Of a stretch of DNA of 20,477 bases, positions 13,081-20,448 are shown in pieces. The position numbers and the translations under genes were made by a program. The stretch covers positions 1-20,477 of the forward strand of contig DJXD01000121.1 of NCBI GenBank assembly GCA_002449585.1, read 5' to 3'. The notes beneath the pieces were generated by a model, which ran no database searches, had not been told where the DNA came from, and saw nothing but the letters and a program-made list of their open reading frames with translations. The stretch's first letter is position 1, and each line of letters opens with the position of its first letter. The DNA is from Ruminococcus sp. UBA7013. GTDB lineage: Bacteria; Bacillota; Clostridia; Oscillospirales; Ruminococcaceae.

Positions 13081-15049
13081 AAAACAGGATTATGGCAATG
13101 AAAGCATTACCATGCTCAAAGGTGCGGACAAAGTTCGTAAACGTCCGGGAGTTATTTTCGGCTCAGATGGTCTTGATGGCTGTGCGCATTCTGTATTTGA
13201 AATTATTTCCAACTCGATTGATGAAGCTCGTGCCGGATTCGGTGATAAAATTATCATCACTCGCTGGAATAACGGGGAAATTGAAGTAGAAGATTTTGGC
13301 CGGGGTTGTCCTGTTGATTTTAATCATTCTGAACAGCGTTATAATTGGGAATTGGTCTATTGTGAACTCTATGCAGGCGGAAAATATGACAATGCAGAAG
13401 AAAGCTATGATTATTCACTTGGCCTGAATGGTCTGGGATTGTGTGCCACACAGTATGCTTCCGCCTTTATGGATGTTACTGTACATAGAGATGGCACAGA
13501 ATACACTCTGCATTTTGAAAAAGGCGAAAATATCGGCGGTCTGCATAAAGCATCTTATTCGGGCATGACAGGCACAAAAACGCATTGGAAGCCTGACTTA
13601 GAAGTATTCACAGAAATTCATGTTCCAGATGCATTTTTTCATGATACCCTCCGCCGTCAGGCTGTTGTGAATCCAGGATTATTATTTATCTATCGTTCTC
13701 AGCAGGAAGACGGCAGTTTTCTGGAAAAAGAATATTTCTATCAAAATGGCATCTCTGACTATGTGCAAGAAATTGTTGGAAACAAAGCAATGACATCTGT
13801 TCAATATTGGACAGCAGAACGCTCCGGCCGTGACAGAGCAGATAAGCCGGATTATAAAGTCAGATTATCCATTGCTATGACAATTTCCAATCAGATCAGC
13901 TTGCTGGAATATTATCATAATTCCAGTTTTCTGGAGCATGGCGGCTCACCTGATAAAGCTGTCAAGAGTGCATTTCTCTCACAGATCAACAGTTATCTGA
14001 AAAATAATAACAAGCTCCAGAAAAATGAGTCCTCTGCTTCGTTTGAAGATATCAGAGATTGTCTAGTCTTAGTATCTTCTTCTTTTTCTACACAAACTTC
14101 TTATGAAAATCAGACAAAGAAAGCCATTACTAATAAATTCATTCAGGAAGCTATGACGGAATTTTTAAAACATCAGCTCGAAGTGTATTTTATTGAAAAT
14201 CCGGATGAAGCAAATAAGATTGCAGAACAAGTTTTGATTAATAAGCGAAGCCGGGAAAATGCAGAAAAAACAAGGCTGAATATCAAGAAAAAGCTTTCTG
14301 GTAATATTGATCTGGCCAATTCTGTTGAAAAATTTGTGGACTGCCGTACAAAAGATGTTGCCCGTCGTGAATTATATATTGTCGAAGGCGATTCTGCTTT
14401 AGGAGCTGTCAAACTTGCAAGAGATGCTGATTTTCAAGCTGTTATCCCTGTGCGGGGAAAAATCCTGAACTGTCTGAAAGCAGATTATCCCCGTATTTTT
14501 AAAAGCGATATTATTACAGATCTGCTTAAAGTACTCGGATGTGGTGTAGAGGTCAAAATGAAAAATACCGGAAATCTTGCACAATTCAGTATGAATAATC
14601 TCAGATGGAGCAAAATTATCATTTGCACAGATGCTGATGTTGATGGCTTTCAGATCCGGACATTGATTTTGACAATGCTTTATCGTCTGACACCTACACT
14701 CATTCAGGAGGGCTATGTGTATATTGCAGAATCACCGCTGTATGAGATCACAACCAAGGCAAAAACTTATTTTGCCTATACAGAAAAAGAACGTGCCGAT
14801 ATTCAAAAAAAAATCGGCAATGCAAAATATACAATTCAGCGTTCCAAAGGTCTGGGAGAAAATGAACCTGAGATGATGTCCCTTACTACAATGAATCCGA
14901 CCACACGCCGTCTGATCAAAGTGATGCCCTCTGATGCTGAACAGATGCAGTATGTCTTTGAGCTGCTTCTTGGTGATAATCTTCAGGGCAGAAAAGAACA
15001 TATTGCCCTGCATGGCGCAGATTATATTGATCTGATTGATGTATCCTGA
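13073..15049 (+). CDS. Type II DNA topoisomerase subunit B (GyrB/ParE-like)
   Basis: 658 residues, the length of ParE and short GyrB proteins. Subunit B binds and hydrolyses ATP and, through its TOPRIM domain, supplies the metal site for DNA cleavage by subunit A. ATPase motifs: EIISNSIDEA (Glu about 43, Asn about 47), EDFGRG (74-78), lid GLNGLG (117-122) and GMTGTKTHWKPD (164-175). TOPRIM motifs: EGDSA (438-442) and TDADVDG (519-525), then IQRSKGLGENEP. The usual EGDSAGGSA reads EGDSALGAV and PLRGKILNV reads PVRGKILNC, marking a divergent second-type B subunit seen in Clostridia beside the main GyrB. I therefore leave gyrB/parE open. No A subunit follows: a terminator and converging genes come next. 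The start at 13073 is set by the conserved N-terminus. Confidence 0.9.
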   Translation: MAKKQDYGNESITMLKGADKVRKRPGVIFGSDGLDGCAHSVFEIISNSIDEARAGFGDKIIITRWNNGEIEVEDFGRGCPVDFNHSEQRYNWELVYCELYAGGKYDNAEESYDYSLGLNGLGLCATQYASAFMDVTVHRDGTEYTLHFEKGENIGGLHKASYSGMTGTKTHWKPDLEVFTEIHVPDAFFHDTLRRQAVVNPGLLFIYRSQQEDGSFLEKEYFYQNGISDYVQEIVGNKAMTSVQYWTAERSGRDRADKPDYKVRLSIAMTISNQISLLEYYHNSSFLEHGGSPDKAVKSAFLSQINSYLKNNNKLQKNESSASFEDIRDCLVLVSSSFSTQTSYENQTKKAITNKFIQEAMTEFLKHQLEVYFIENPDEANKIAEQVLINKRSRENAEKTRLNIKKKLSGNIDLANSVEKFVDCRTKDVARRELYIVEGDSALGAVKLARDADFQAVIPVRGKILNCLKADYPRIFKSDIITDLLKVLGCGVEVKMKNTGNLAQFSMNNLRWSKIIICTDADVDGFQIRTLILTMLYRLTPTLIQEGYVYIAESPLYEITTKAKTYFAYTEKERADIQKKIGNAKYTIQRSKGLGENEPEMMSLTTMNPTTRRLIKVMPSDAEQMQYVFELLLGDNLQGRKEHIALHGADYIDLIDVS

Positions 15050-15053
15050 AATC

Positions 15054-15085
15054 AAAAATCCCTGCCGTTGCAAGCAGGGATTTTT
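15054..15085. terminator. Bidirectional terminator between topoisomerase B and the ABC permease
   Basis: Stem AAAAATCCCTGC (15054-15065) / GCAGGGATTTTT (15074-15085), 8-nt loop, T-run beyond and A-run before. The stem is nearly the same as that at 8188-8221. Confidence 0.88.
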
Positions 15086-15090
15086 TTGAT

Positions 15091-16395
15091 TTAATCATAA
15101 CGAAGTGCATCAATCGGATTCATTTTAGCCGCTTTATTAGCTGGATAATATCCAAAGAAAACACCTGTCAGAATCGAGAAACCTACAGAAATCAATATTG
15201 CCGGAATGGATGGCTGAATGGTAATTGAAAAAATAGAAGCGTATTCTGGATACATCTGATTTACAAGAGCCTTGGCAAGTGTACCGATACTAACACCACC
15301 CAAAATTCCCAATGTAATCCCGATCAATCCGCCAATCAGACAAATTAAAATAGCTTCTACGACAAATTGCATTCTGATAGAAGAATTCTGCGCCCCTAAT
15401 GCTTTCCGAACGCCAATTTCTTTGGTACGTTCTGTAATGCTTACAAGCATGATATTCATGACACCAACACCGCCAACAATCAAAGAAATGGCCGCAATCA
15501 CGGAAATGGCAACCGTGACGACATTCACAACTGTATTAATCATTCCCAGCTGTTTCTGCATGTTATAGATTTCAAAACCAACATAAGGTTTTTCATGATA
15601 TTTTTCTTCAAAAAATTCTTGAAGTACATTAGTCAGCATTTCTATATCATTTTCTGTATAATAATAAACTTCTGCATAATAATAACTCTTTTCTTCTTCA
15701 TGCAATAAATTCGTCATCGTATCATATGGAACATAAACAGGCGTTACTTTATCAATATCCTTTGTACCGGGTTCATAATTTGTCATATAAGCCGCCGGCA
15801 GTTCATATACACCAACAATCACAAAATTCTGTGATTGGCCGTCAGGGAGCTCAAATGTAAGTGTCTGGCCAATAGGATCTATATTTTTTGGGAAATACTG
15901 TTCTACAAATAAGGAAGAAACCCATGCAGTTTGTTTATGAAGAAGACTGTCCTGATAGGAAATACCACGGCCACGCAGAATTTTCAGATCAGTATATTCT
16001 TGTGTACTCATTGCACTATTCAAGCTGACTTTCACATCCTGATTATTCCAGTTCCGGAGCGTACAAGTATTATAATTAGATGTCAGATTCAGATAGAAAT
16101 AATCCGGATATGTCTTTACCAGCTCATCCAGCATTTCACGGGTAATTTTATCATCATCTTTCAAAACATCCGATGTGTCCTCAGAAGACTGGATATATAA
16201 ATATACATCAAAATAATTCAATGATCCAATCGAATTAAAAGTATTCACAAGTGTTTTCTGAATAGAGTTGCCAATGGTGGTAATCATGATCACCGCACTG
16301 ATGCCGATAATAATCCCGATCATCGTCAGCACAGAACGCATTTTATTTGCGGCAATGGAAGTAAAAGCAAGACGAATATTTTCAATCAGTTGCAT
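15091..16395 (-). CDS. ABC exporter permease, MacB/FtsX type
   Basis: 434 residues with the MacB layout. One N-terminal helix (about 21-42, after NKMRSVLTMIGIIIG) is followed by a large extracytoplasmic MacB_PCD-like domain (about 45-300) rich in Tyr. Three C-terminal helices (about 305-335, 355-380, 400-422) form the FtsX domain. The hallmark cytoplasmic segment ITERTKEIGVRKALGA and the ending PANKAAKMNPIDALRYD are present. The frame extends 26 residues further up, but the conserved start MQLIENIRLAF and GGGGG 9 nt upstream support the ATG at 16395. It overlaps the ATPase gene by 14 nt (translational coupling). With that ATPase and the adaptor protein it should form a mechanotransmission-type exporter for peptides, antibiotics or toxins; the substrate is not readable. 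Confidence 0.92.
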   Translation of the reverse strand: MQLIENIRLAFTSIAANKMRSVLTMIGIIIGISAVIMITTIGNSIQKTLVNTFNSIGSLNYFDVYLYIQSSEDTSDVLKDDDKITREMLDELVKTYPDYFYLNLTSNYNTCTLRNWNNQDVKVSLNSAMSTQEYTDLKILRGRGISYQDSLLHKQTAWVSSLFVEQYFPKNIDPIGQTLTFELPDGQSQNFVIVGVYELPAAYMTNYEPGTKDIDKVTPVYVPYDTMTNLLHEEEKSYYYAEVYYYTENDIEMLTNVLQEFFEEKYHEKPYVGFEIYNMQKQLGMINTVVNVVTVAISVIAAISLIVGGVGVMNIMLVSITERTKEIGVRKALGAQNSSIRMQFVVEAILICLIGGLIGITLGILGGVSIGTLAKALVNQMYPEYASIFSITIQPSIPAILISVGFSILTGVFFGYYPANKAAKMNPIDALRYD

Positions 16396-17092
16396 GATGT
16401 TTCGCCCCCGTATCTGAAATAATACTGCCGTCACTGATTGTAATAATTCGTTCTGTCTCAGCAGCCAGTTCATTGCTATGCGTGATTAATACAATCGTTG
16501 TCCCTTCTTCTTGATGAAGCCTGTGAAACAGATCCATGATCATATGACCTGTTTTAGAATCCAGTGCCCCAGTAGGCTCATCCGCCAGAAGAAGAGAAGG
16601 ACGGTTTGCCATCGCTCTAGCAATCGCAACACGCTGTTTCTGACCGCCAGAAAGCTCATTTGGCTGATGATCTGCACGCTCTCCCATGCCCACAATTTCT
16701 AATAATTCCATTGCTCTCTGCAAACGCTGTTTTCTTGGAATGCCTGCATACATCATAGGCATTTCTACATTCTTGAGCGCATTTGTCCGGGAAATTAAAT
16801 TAAATGTCTGAAATACGAAACCAATTTCTTGATTCCGGATATGACTTAATTCTGTATCATCTAATGTACTGATATCTACCCCGTTGAGCAGATATGTCCC
16901 TTCAGTTGGCCGATCCAGTGCGCCAATCATATTCATCAGTGTGCTTTTTCCTGATCCGGATTGTCCAACGATTGCTACAAATTCGCCTTTATAAATATCC
17001 AGTGAAATTCCGTTCAGAATCTGCAATTCATTTGGCTGACCAATATAATATTTTTTAATAATATTCCGCATGGAAATGACAGCATTATGCAT
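16382..17092 (-). CDS. ABC exporter ATPase, MacB/LolD type
   Basis: 236 residues with all nucleotide-binding motifs: Walker A GQSGSGKST (43-51), Q-loop Gln about 95 in FVFQTFNLI, signature LSGGQKQR (147-154), Walker B LLLADE (167-172) followed by PTGALD, and switch His about 205 in LITHS. The wording is that of the MacB/LolD/FtsE subfamily, which drives permeases of the FtsX type. The chosen ATG at 17092 has GGGGGAGGA upstream, within the end of the adaptor gene, and overlaps that gene by 8 nt. The longer frame to 17146 would lie wholly inside the adaptor gene. Soluble, acting at the inner face of the membrane with the downstream permease. Confidence 0.94.
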   Translation of the reverse strand: MHNAVISMRNIIKKYYIGQPNELQILNGISLDIYKGEFVAIVGQSGSGKSTLMNMIGALDRPTEGTYLLNGVDISTLDDTELSHIRNQEIGFVFQTFNLISRTNALKNVEMPMMYAGIPRKQRLQRAMELLEIVGMGERADHQPNELSGGQKQRVAIARAMANRPSLLLADEPTGALDSKTGHMIMDLFHRLHQEEGTTIVLITHSNELAAETERIITISDGSIISDTGAKHHATD

Positions 17093-18557
17093 TTGTATCC
17101 TCCCCCTGTGAACCGATTGGAAGTATATCTCCATCTCTATAATCACCTGGAGTCATAATCACAGTATCTCCTTCTTTGAGATCGCCAGATATAATTTCTG
17201 TATAATAAACTCCTTCCAGACCTGTTTCCACACTAACGGCTTTTGCTTTCGTTGTGCCATCTTCGCCGGGTTCTGTGATCAAAACATATTTAGAACCATC
17301 ATCATTTGTCAGAATAGATTCATACGGAACAGAAAGGGCTTCTTTCTTGTCATTCAGAATAATTTTGACTTTGGCAGTCATCCCAATCAATAATTTAGAA
17401 TCATCTTTGACAGTAATTTCAGCAGAATATCCTCCGGCAGAATTTTGCTGTAGATTGCCGCTGTCATAGATATTAATCACACGAGTAACAGAAGCCTCAA
17501 ATTCTTTATCTCCCGTAGCACTGGTTTTGACAATTGCAGGCATACCTTCTTTAACAGTTAAAATATCTGCTTCATTGATCTGCACTTTAATTTTCAAAGC
17601 ATCTGTATCTTCAATTGTCATGAGTGCATCTGTCGTAGGGATGCTTCCCTCTGCAATATTCAAAGCAGTAATAATGCCGCTTTTGGGGGCTATCACCGTA
17701 CACTGTGCAATAGAATCAGCCAGTTTGTCAAGTTCTGTCTGTGAAGTATGATCCTGCTGGAATTGTTCTGCATCAAGAATATCCTGATAATTCTGAATAG
17801 AAGCATCTGCGCTCCGTTCTGCGGCGGCATAGGCATCTTCTGCGGATTGGATGGCTTTATCATAAGTACTGAACTGATCACGTACCGCTTCAAGAGAAGC
17901 TTCTTTTGATTGCACAAGGGCATCTGCTTCCTGATATGTCTGCATGGCCTTTTGATATTCTTCTGGATCATCTGTTGTATCCATTTTATTCTGTGCATCT
18001 CCACGCCGGACAATCTGTTCATTCAGTTCATTTACAAGTTTTGCTTCTTTGGCATAAATTTCATCACGGGATTTTTTAGCATCATCAATTGCCCGTTGTG
18101 CCTGTTCCAGATTGATCTGTTTTTCTCTTTTGGCTGTTTCCAGATTTCTAAGATTAATCTTATGCTGATTTTCGGACTGATTTTTTGTATTCTGCTGTGT
18201 CTGGCTCAGATTATCATACTGTTGCTGAAAATCAGAACTATCAAATATACAAAGTACATCCCCGGCATTGACACGGCTACCCACTTCGACATTAATTTTC
18301 TGTACTTTCGCATTTAATTTGCTTGTGACTTTCACCATATTTTCACTTTCCACTGTTCCGGAAACGCTGATGCTTTCAGATAAATCCCGGCGTTCTGCCT
18401 TGATCGTTTCTATTTGCATGGCAGAAATTTCCTGTAAGGCATCCTGCGCATTCTTCATAAAAGAATTCACAGCAAAAGCACCTCCGCCAAGAACCAGCAC
18501 CAGAATGATGATTCCTGTCAATTTATGTTTCTTTTTCTTTTTTCCGATCTGTTCCAT
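17085..18557 (-). CDS. Membrane-fusion/adaptor protein of the MacA/HlyD type
   Basis: 490 residues. A lysine-rich start (KKKKKHK) and one membrane anchor (about 13-31) are followed by a split biotinyl-lipoyl domain. Its first half is near 65-105 (ISVSGTVES, VEVGSRVNAGDVL); its second half is near 280-305 (IAPKSGIITALNIAEG). Between them is a long coiled coil (about 115-270, Gln/Glu/Lys/Ala-rich). Beta-barrel and membrane-proximal domains complete it. The ATG at 18557 has AGGAG at 8 nt; the in-frame TTG at 18563 is only 2 nt from that site. It heads the adaptor-ATPase-permease operon. In a Gram-positive the adaptor sits outside the membrane and gates or extends the exporter. Two tandem promoters with palindromes just upstream suggest regulation by a dimeric repressor not encoded in this window. 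Confidence 0.92.
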   Translation of the reverse strand: MEQIGKKKKKHKLTGIIILVLVLGGGAFAVNSFMKNAQDALQEISAMQIETIKAERRDLSESISVSGTVESENMVKVTSKLNAKVQKINVEVGSRVNAGDVLCIFDSSDFQQQYDNLSQTQQNTKNQSENQHKINLRNLETAKREKQINLEQAQRAIDDAKKSRDEIYAKEAKLVNELNEQIVRRGDAQNKMDTTDDPEEYQKAMQTYQEADALVQSKEASLEAVRDQFSTYDKAIQSAEDAYAAAERSADASIQNYQDILDAEQFQQDHTSQTELDKLADSIAQCTVIAPKSGIITALNIAEGSIPTTDALMTIEDTDALKIKVQINEADILTVKEGMPAIVKTSATGDKEFEASVTRVINIYDSGNLQQNSAGGYSAEITVKDDSKLLIGMTAKVKIILNDKKEALSVPYESILTNDDGSKYVLITEPGEDGTTKAKAVSVETGLEGVYYTEIISGDLKEGDTVIMTPGDYRDGDILPIGSQGEDTNA

Positions 18558-18579
18558 GTTCAATACTCCTTTCTAAATA

Positions 18580-18600
18580 TGTACCATTTGGAATAGTACA
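18580..18600. promoter_or_regulatory. Imperfect 21-bp palindrome over the transcription start, probable operator
   Basis: On the minus strand the dyad is TGTAC-n-ATT-nnn-AAT-n-GTACA. It begins 6 nt after the -10 box of the proximal exporter promoter, so it covers the start site and a bound protein would block transcription. The TGTAC...GTACA form is of the type bound by GntR/YtrA- or PadR-like dimers, an inference from shape only. Confidence 0.55.
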
Positions 18601-18606
18601 GTTAAT

Positions 18607-18635
18607 ATTATACTACATCATAATGCATTTGTCAA
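18607..18635 (-). promoter_or_regulatory. Proximal promoter of the exporter operon
   Basis: Minus strand: TTGACA (18630-18635), 17-nt spacer, TATAAT (18607-18612). Expected start near 18600, inside the palindrome. Confidence 0.85.
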
Positions 18636-18661
18636 GACAATTTTTTTAATTTAATAAATAT

Positions 18662-18682
18662 AAAGTAAATTTCATTTACTTT
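18662..18682. promoter_or_regulatory. Perfect 9-bp-arm palindrome downstream of the distal promoter
   Basis: AAAGTAAAT (18662-18670) and ATTTACTTT (18674-18682) are exact inverted copies around TTC. It lies 10 nt beyond the -10 box of the distal promoter, a classical repressor position. In RNA it would be a tight hairpin near the 5' end, so a transcript-stabilising role is the alternative. Confidence 0.55.
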
Positions 18683-18692
18683 TCTCATGCAG

Positions 18693-18721
18693 ATTATAGC
18701 ATATTTTTAAATCCTTGTCAA
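18693..18721 (-). promoter_or_regulatory. Distal promoter of the exporter operon
   Basis: Minus strand: TTGACA (18716-18721), 17-nt spacer, TATAAT (18693-18698) preceded by TGC. It is 86 bp upstream of the proximal promoter with no gene between, so both should feed the adaptor gene. Confidence 0.75.
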
Positions 18722-18789
18722 TCATTATAAAATAAATTTTATAAAATTCAGCAGTCTATCTAGATTTTATCTAAAATTATTCCAAATAC

Positions 18790-18818
18790 TTGACAGTTTG
18801 ATAAAAATTTGATATAAT
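18790..18818 (+). promoter_or_regulatory. Consensus promoter of the PglX-like gene
   Basis: TTGACA (18790-18795), 17-nt spacer, TATAAT (18813-18818). The ribosome binding site AAGGAAGTGA (18831-18840) follows at a normal distance. Confidence 0.85.
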
Positions 18819-18844
18819 AAATTTAGGGCAAAGGAAGTGAACTA

Positions 18845-19684
18845 ATGGCCGAACGAATCAGCGATAAATATCAAGCATGGGAACAACTTTGTGAAATGCG
18901 TTTTCAAAAACTGAAAGCCAATGAAACCACGCTCAACCAACAATTTCTTGCAATCTATGGATTACAAGATTATATTTCTCCTGAAATTGCAGATCATTCT
19001 ATTACAGTAAGAAAAGCTAATTTATCCAGAGAGATCAAAAGCTTGATTTCTTATGCGATAGGATGCAGTTTCGGAAGATATTCTCTAGATCATGATGGCC
19101 TTTGTTATGCTGGAGGAATCTGGGATGCATCCGCTTATCAGCGTTTTCTTCCTGTGAATGATAATATTCTTCTGCTCTGCGATGGTGCTGATATTTTTGA
19201 AAATGATCTTTTGACGAAATTAATTCAATTTATCCGCACTGCCTATGGTGCAGAAACATTAGAAGAAAATCTTGCATTTATGGCACAGGCACTCGGCGGA
19301 GAAGGATCTCCCTGCCAAGTATTGCGCTCCTATCTTCTGCATGATTTCTATGCAGATCATTGCCGAATTTATCATAAAAAGCCAATTTACTGGCTTTTCA
19401 GTTCAGGACGACAGAAAAGTTTTCAAGCATTGATTTATTATCATCGCTGGAAACCGGAAACATTATTTTCTATCTGTCATTATCTTCCCATGGTACAAGC
19501 ATTCTATCTTTCACAACTGAATCATGCTTCTGTCTCTGATCAACGAAAAATTTCCAGAAAATTAAAAGAATTACAATGCTATATAACAGCTATTCACAAA
19601 CTTCCCTCCATTTCTTTATCCCCCGATGATGGAATTATTAATAATTACCATAAATTAGATCGTTTTCTTGCGAAAATAAATTGA
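18845..19684 (+). CDS. Stand-alone C-terminal region of a BREX PglX-type methyltransferase
   Basis: 279 residues, matching the last part of PglX, the ~1200-residue adenine methyltransferase of type 1 BREX phage defence. Recognised segments: W-x-x-x-x-x-x-RFQKLKANE (about 12-27), FLAIYGLQDYISPE, VRKANLSREIKSLISYAIGC and FGRYSLDHDGLCYAGG (about 55-91). Also present are ENLAFMAQALGGEG, LLHDFYADHCRIYHKKPIYWLF (in part, 164-185), SFQALIYYHRW, and the family's own ending DDGI-x-NNY-x-K...AKI. The methyltransferase domain with its NPPY and AdoMet motifs is absent. This is not a simple 3' remnant: it starts at an ATG with a good ribosome binding site and a perfect promoter, and the frame is intact. 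No other BREX gene is in the window. In PglX this region is involved in target recognition and is near where the phage inhibitor Ocr binds; any regulatory role here is inference. Confidence 0.82.
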   Translation: MAERISDKYQAWEQLCEMRFQKLKANETTLNQQFLAIYGLQDYISPEIADHSITVRKANLSREIKSLISYAIGCSFGRYSLDHDGLCYAGGIWDASAYQRFLPVNDNILLLCDGADIFENDLLTKLIQFIRTAYGAETLEENLAFMAQALGGEGSPCQVLRSYLLHDFYADHCRIYHKKPIYWLFSSGRQKSFQALIYYHRWKPETLFSICHYLPMVQAFYLSQLNHASVSDQRKISRKLKELQCYITAIHKLPSISLSPDDGIINNYHKLDRFLAKIN

Positions 19685-19698
19685 TTTTGTATAATTCA

Positions 19699-19722
19699 AC
19701 TAAAAAATATATTTTTTTTAGT
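19699..19722 (+). terminator. Weak AT-rich hairpin after the PglX-like gene
   Basis: ACTAAAAAA (19699-19707) pairs with TTTTTTAGT (19714-19722), 9 bp but only one G-C pair. It may slow or end transcription before the tRNA promoter; low stability makes this uncertain. Confidence 0.35.
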
Positions 19723-19745
19723 AAAATTTTATATCTGAAAAAGCC

Positions 19746-19774
19746 TTGACAAATGTATCAGAATATGCTATAAT
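19746..19774 (+). promoter_or_regulatory. Extended -10 consensus promoter of the tRNA-Leu/tRNA-Ser unit
   Basis: TTGACA (19746-19751), 17-nt spacer ending TGC, TATAAT (19769-19774). The 5' leader then folds as CAGTC (19782-19786) / GATTG (19805-19809) over AGAGC (19791-19795) / GCTCT (19800-19804). This hairpin starts at the first bases of the transcript and is probably removed with the leader by RNase P. Confidence 0.88.
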
Positions 19775-19816
19775 AATAAAGCAGTCAGGAAGAGCAAACG
19801 CTCTGATTGATAAAAT

Positions 19817-19900
19817 GCGAGTGTGCTGGAATTGGCAGACAGGCTAGCTTGAGGTGCTAGTGTTGGAAACGACGTGTGGGTTCAAGTCCCGTCACTCGCA
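19817..19900 (+). tRNA. tRNA-Leu (GAG)
   Basis: 84 nt, class II. Acceptor stem GCGAGTG / CACTCGC with discriminator A (19900). The anticodon stem CTAGC / GCTAG holds loop TTGAGGT, anticodon GAG, reading CUC and CUU. A long variable arm (around 19861-19873) and T-loop TTCAAGT are present. The T stem GTGGG/CCCGT has two adjacent wobble pairs at its outer end. The 3' CCA is not encoded and must be added by nucleotidyltransferase. Confidence 0.93.
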
Positions 19901-19927
19901 TTCTTCTTTTTCTTCATATTTTATCAT

Positions 19928-20016
19928 GGACAGGTGGCTGAGCTGGTCTAAGGCGCACGACTGGAAATCGTGTAAGCACTAATACTGCTTCGAGGGTTCG
20001 AATCCCTCCCTGTCCG
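19928..20016 (+). tRNA. tRNA-Ser (GGA)
   Basis: 89 nt, class II. Acceptor stem GGACAGG / CCTGTCC with discriminator G (20016). Anticodon stem CACGA / TCGTG holds loop CTGGAAA, anticodon GGA, reading UCC and UCU. Long variable arm and T-loop TTCGAAT are present. CCA is not encoded. It is co-transcribed with tRNA-Leu, 27 nt downstream. Confidence 0.94.
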
Positions 20017-20022
20017 CTGAAT

Positions 20023-20056
20023 AAGCCATTTCTGAATATTCAGGAGTGGCTTTTTT
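20023..20056 (+). terminator. Strong terminator of the tRNA unit
   Basis: A 14-bp stem AAGCCATTTCTGAA (20023-20036) / TTCAGGAGTGGCTT (20039-20052), two G-U pairs, is followed by a T-run to 20056. Confidence 0.88.
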
Positions 20057-20093
20057 GCGAATAATAACATTTTCATCTGAAAGGAACAGAATT

Positions 20094-20127
20094 TGTCAAC
20101 TACCCACCGCCTAAGAGGCGAGGGCTT
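20094..20127 (-). mobile_element. IS200/IS605-like terminal hairpin (possible right end)
   Basis: On the minus strand: AAGCCC, then CGCC / GGCG with loop TCTTA, then GGG and TAGTTGACA. IS605-type right ends often have the form AAGCCC-stem-TTTA-stem-GGGTAGTTGAC. TGTCAACT (20094-20101) recurs inverted as AGTTGACA (20213-20220). It lies 38 bp beyond the tRNA terminator, a typical safe insertion spot. No transposase gene is in the window. Confidence 0.4.
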
Positions 20128-20442
20128 GTCAGTATCCGGTAGTGCAGACGATTTTTGAAATCTCCTACCTCTTTAGAACGCCATCCGGCGGACTGACCCG
20201 ACATCGTGGGGCAGTTGACATTGCCCCTTACACCAAAGATATACTTTGATGTAACTGTAAGTGTCCGATGGTTTTCTTACAGATTCGTGATCCTGACTCC
20301 TTTTTATGGAAGACTAACCGACACTAAAAATTTTACGCACTGAGTGATTGGTCAAAGTGCAACCTCCTATTTTTACCATTGTCAAGATGCATGTGTGAGT
20401 GCCTTTTCTGTCAGTAACGGTTTTCTCACTGCTTCTGTCTAT
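20094..20442 (-). ncRNA. Promoter-driven structured leftward RNA of about 350 nt, omega-RNA-like
   Basis: There is no protein-length frame here, but there is a perfect minus-strand promoter at the right edge and dense base pairing. Three hairpins abut with no base between: CTGTAAG/CTTACAG (20255-20282), TTACACCAAAG/CTTTGATGTAA (20228-20254) and GGGGCA/TGCCCC (20208-20227). Further left are CGCC-ATCC-GGCG (20179-20190), a two-part stem GGTAG/CTACC enclosing GATTT/AAATC (20138-20169), and the end hairpin (20103-20124). The last third, ending in a hairpin followed by GTAGTTGAC on the minus strand, reminds me of the 3' scaffold and right end of IS200/IS605 TnpB elements, where it forms the omega RNA. 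This resemblance is from memory. No tnpB is visible; it could lie beyond the right edge or be lost. Confidence 0.5.
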
Positions 20443-20448
20443 GGTAAC

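Noticed and set aside
16396..16473. Longer N-terminus for the ABC permease
   Set aside because: The extra 26 codons lie inside the ATPase gene and lack similarity to the family. The ATG at 16395 has its own ribosome binding site and the conserved start.
18662..18682. Terminator for a transcript from the PglX side
   Set aside because: No T-run follows on either strand and no gene reads into it. Its position just after a -10 box favours an operator.
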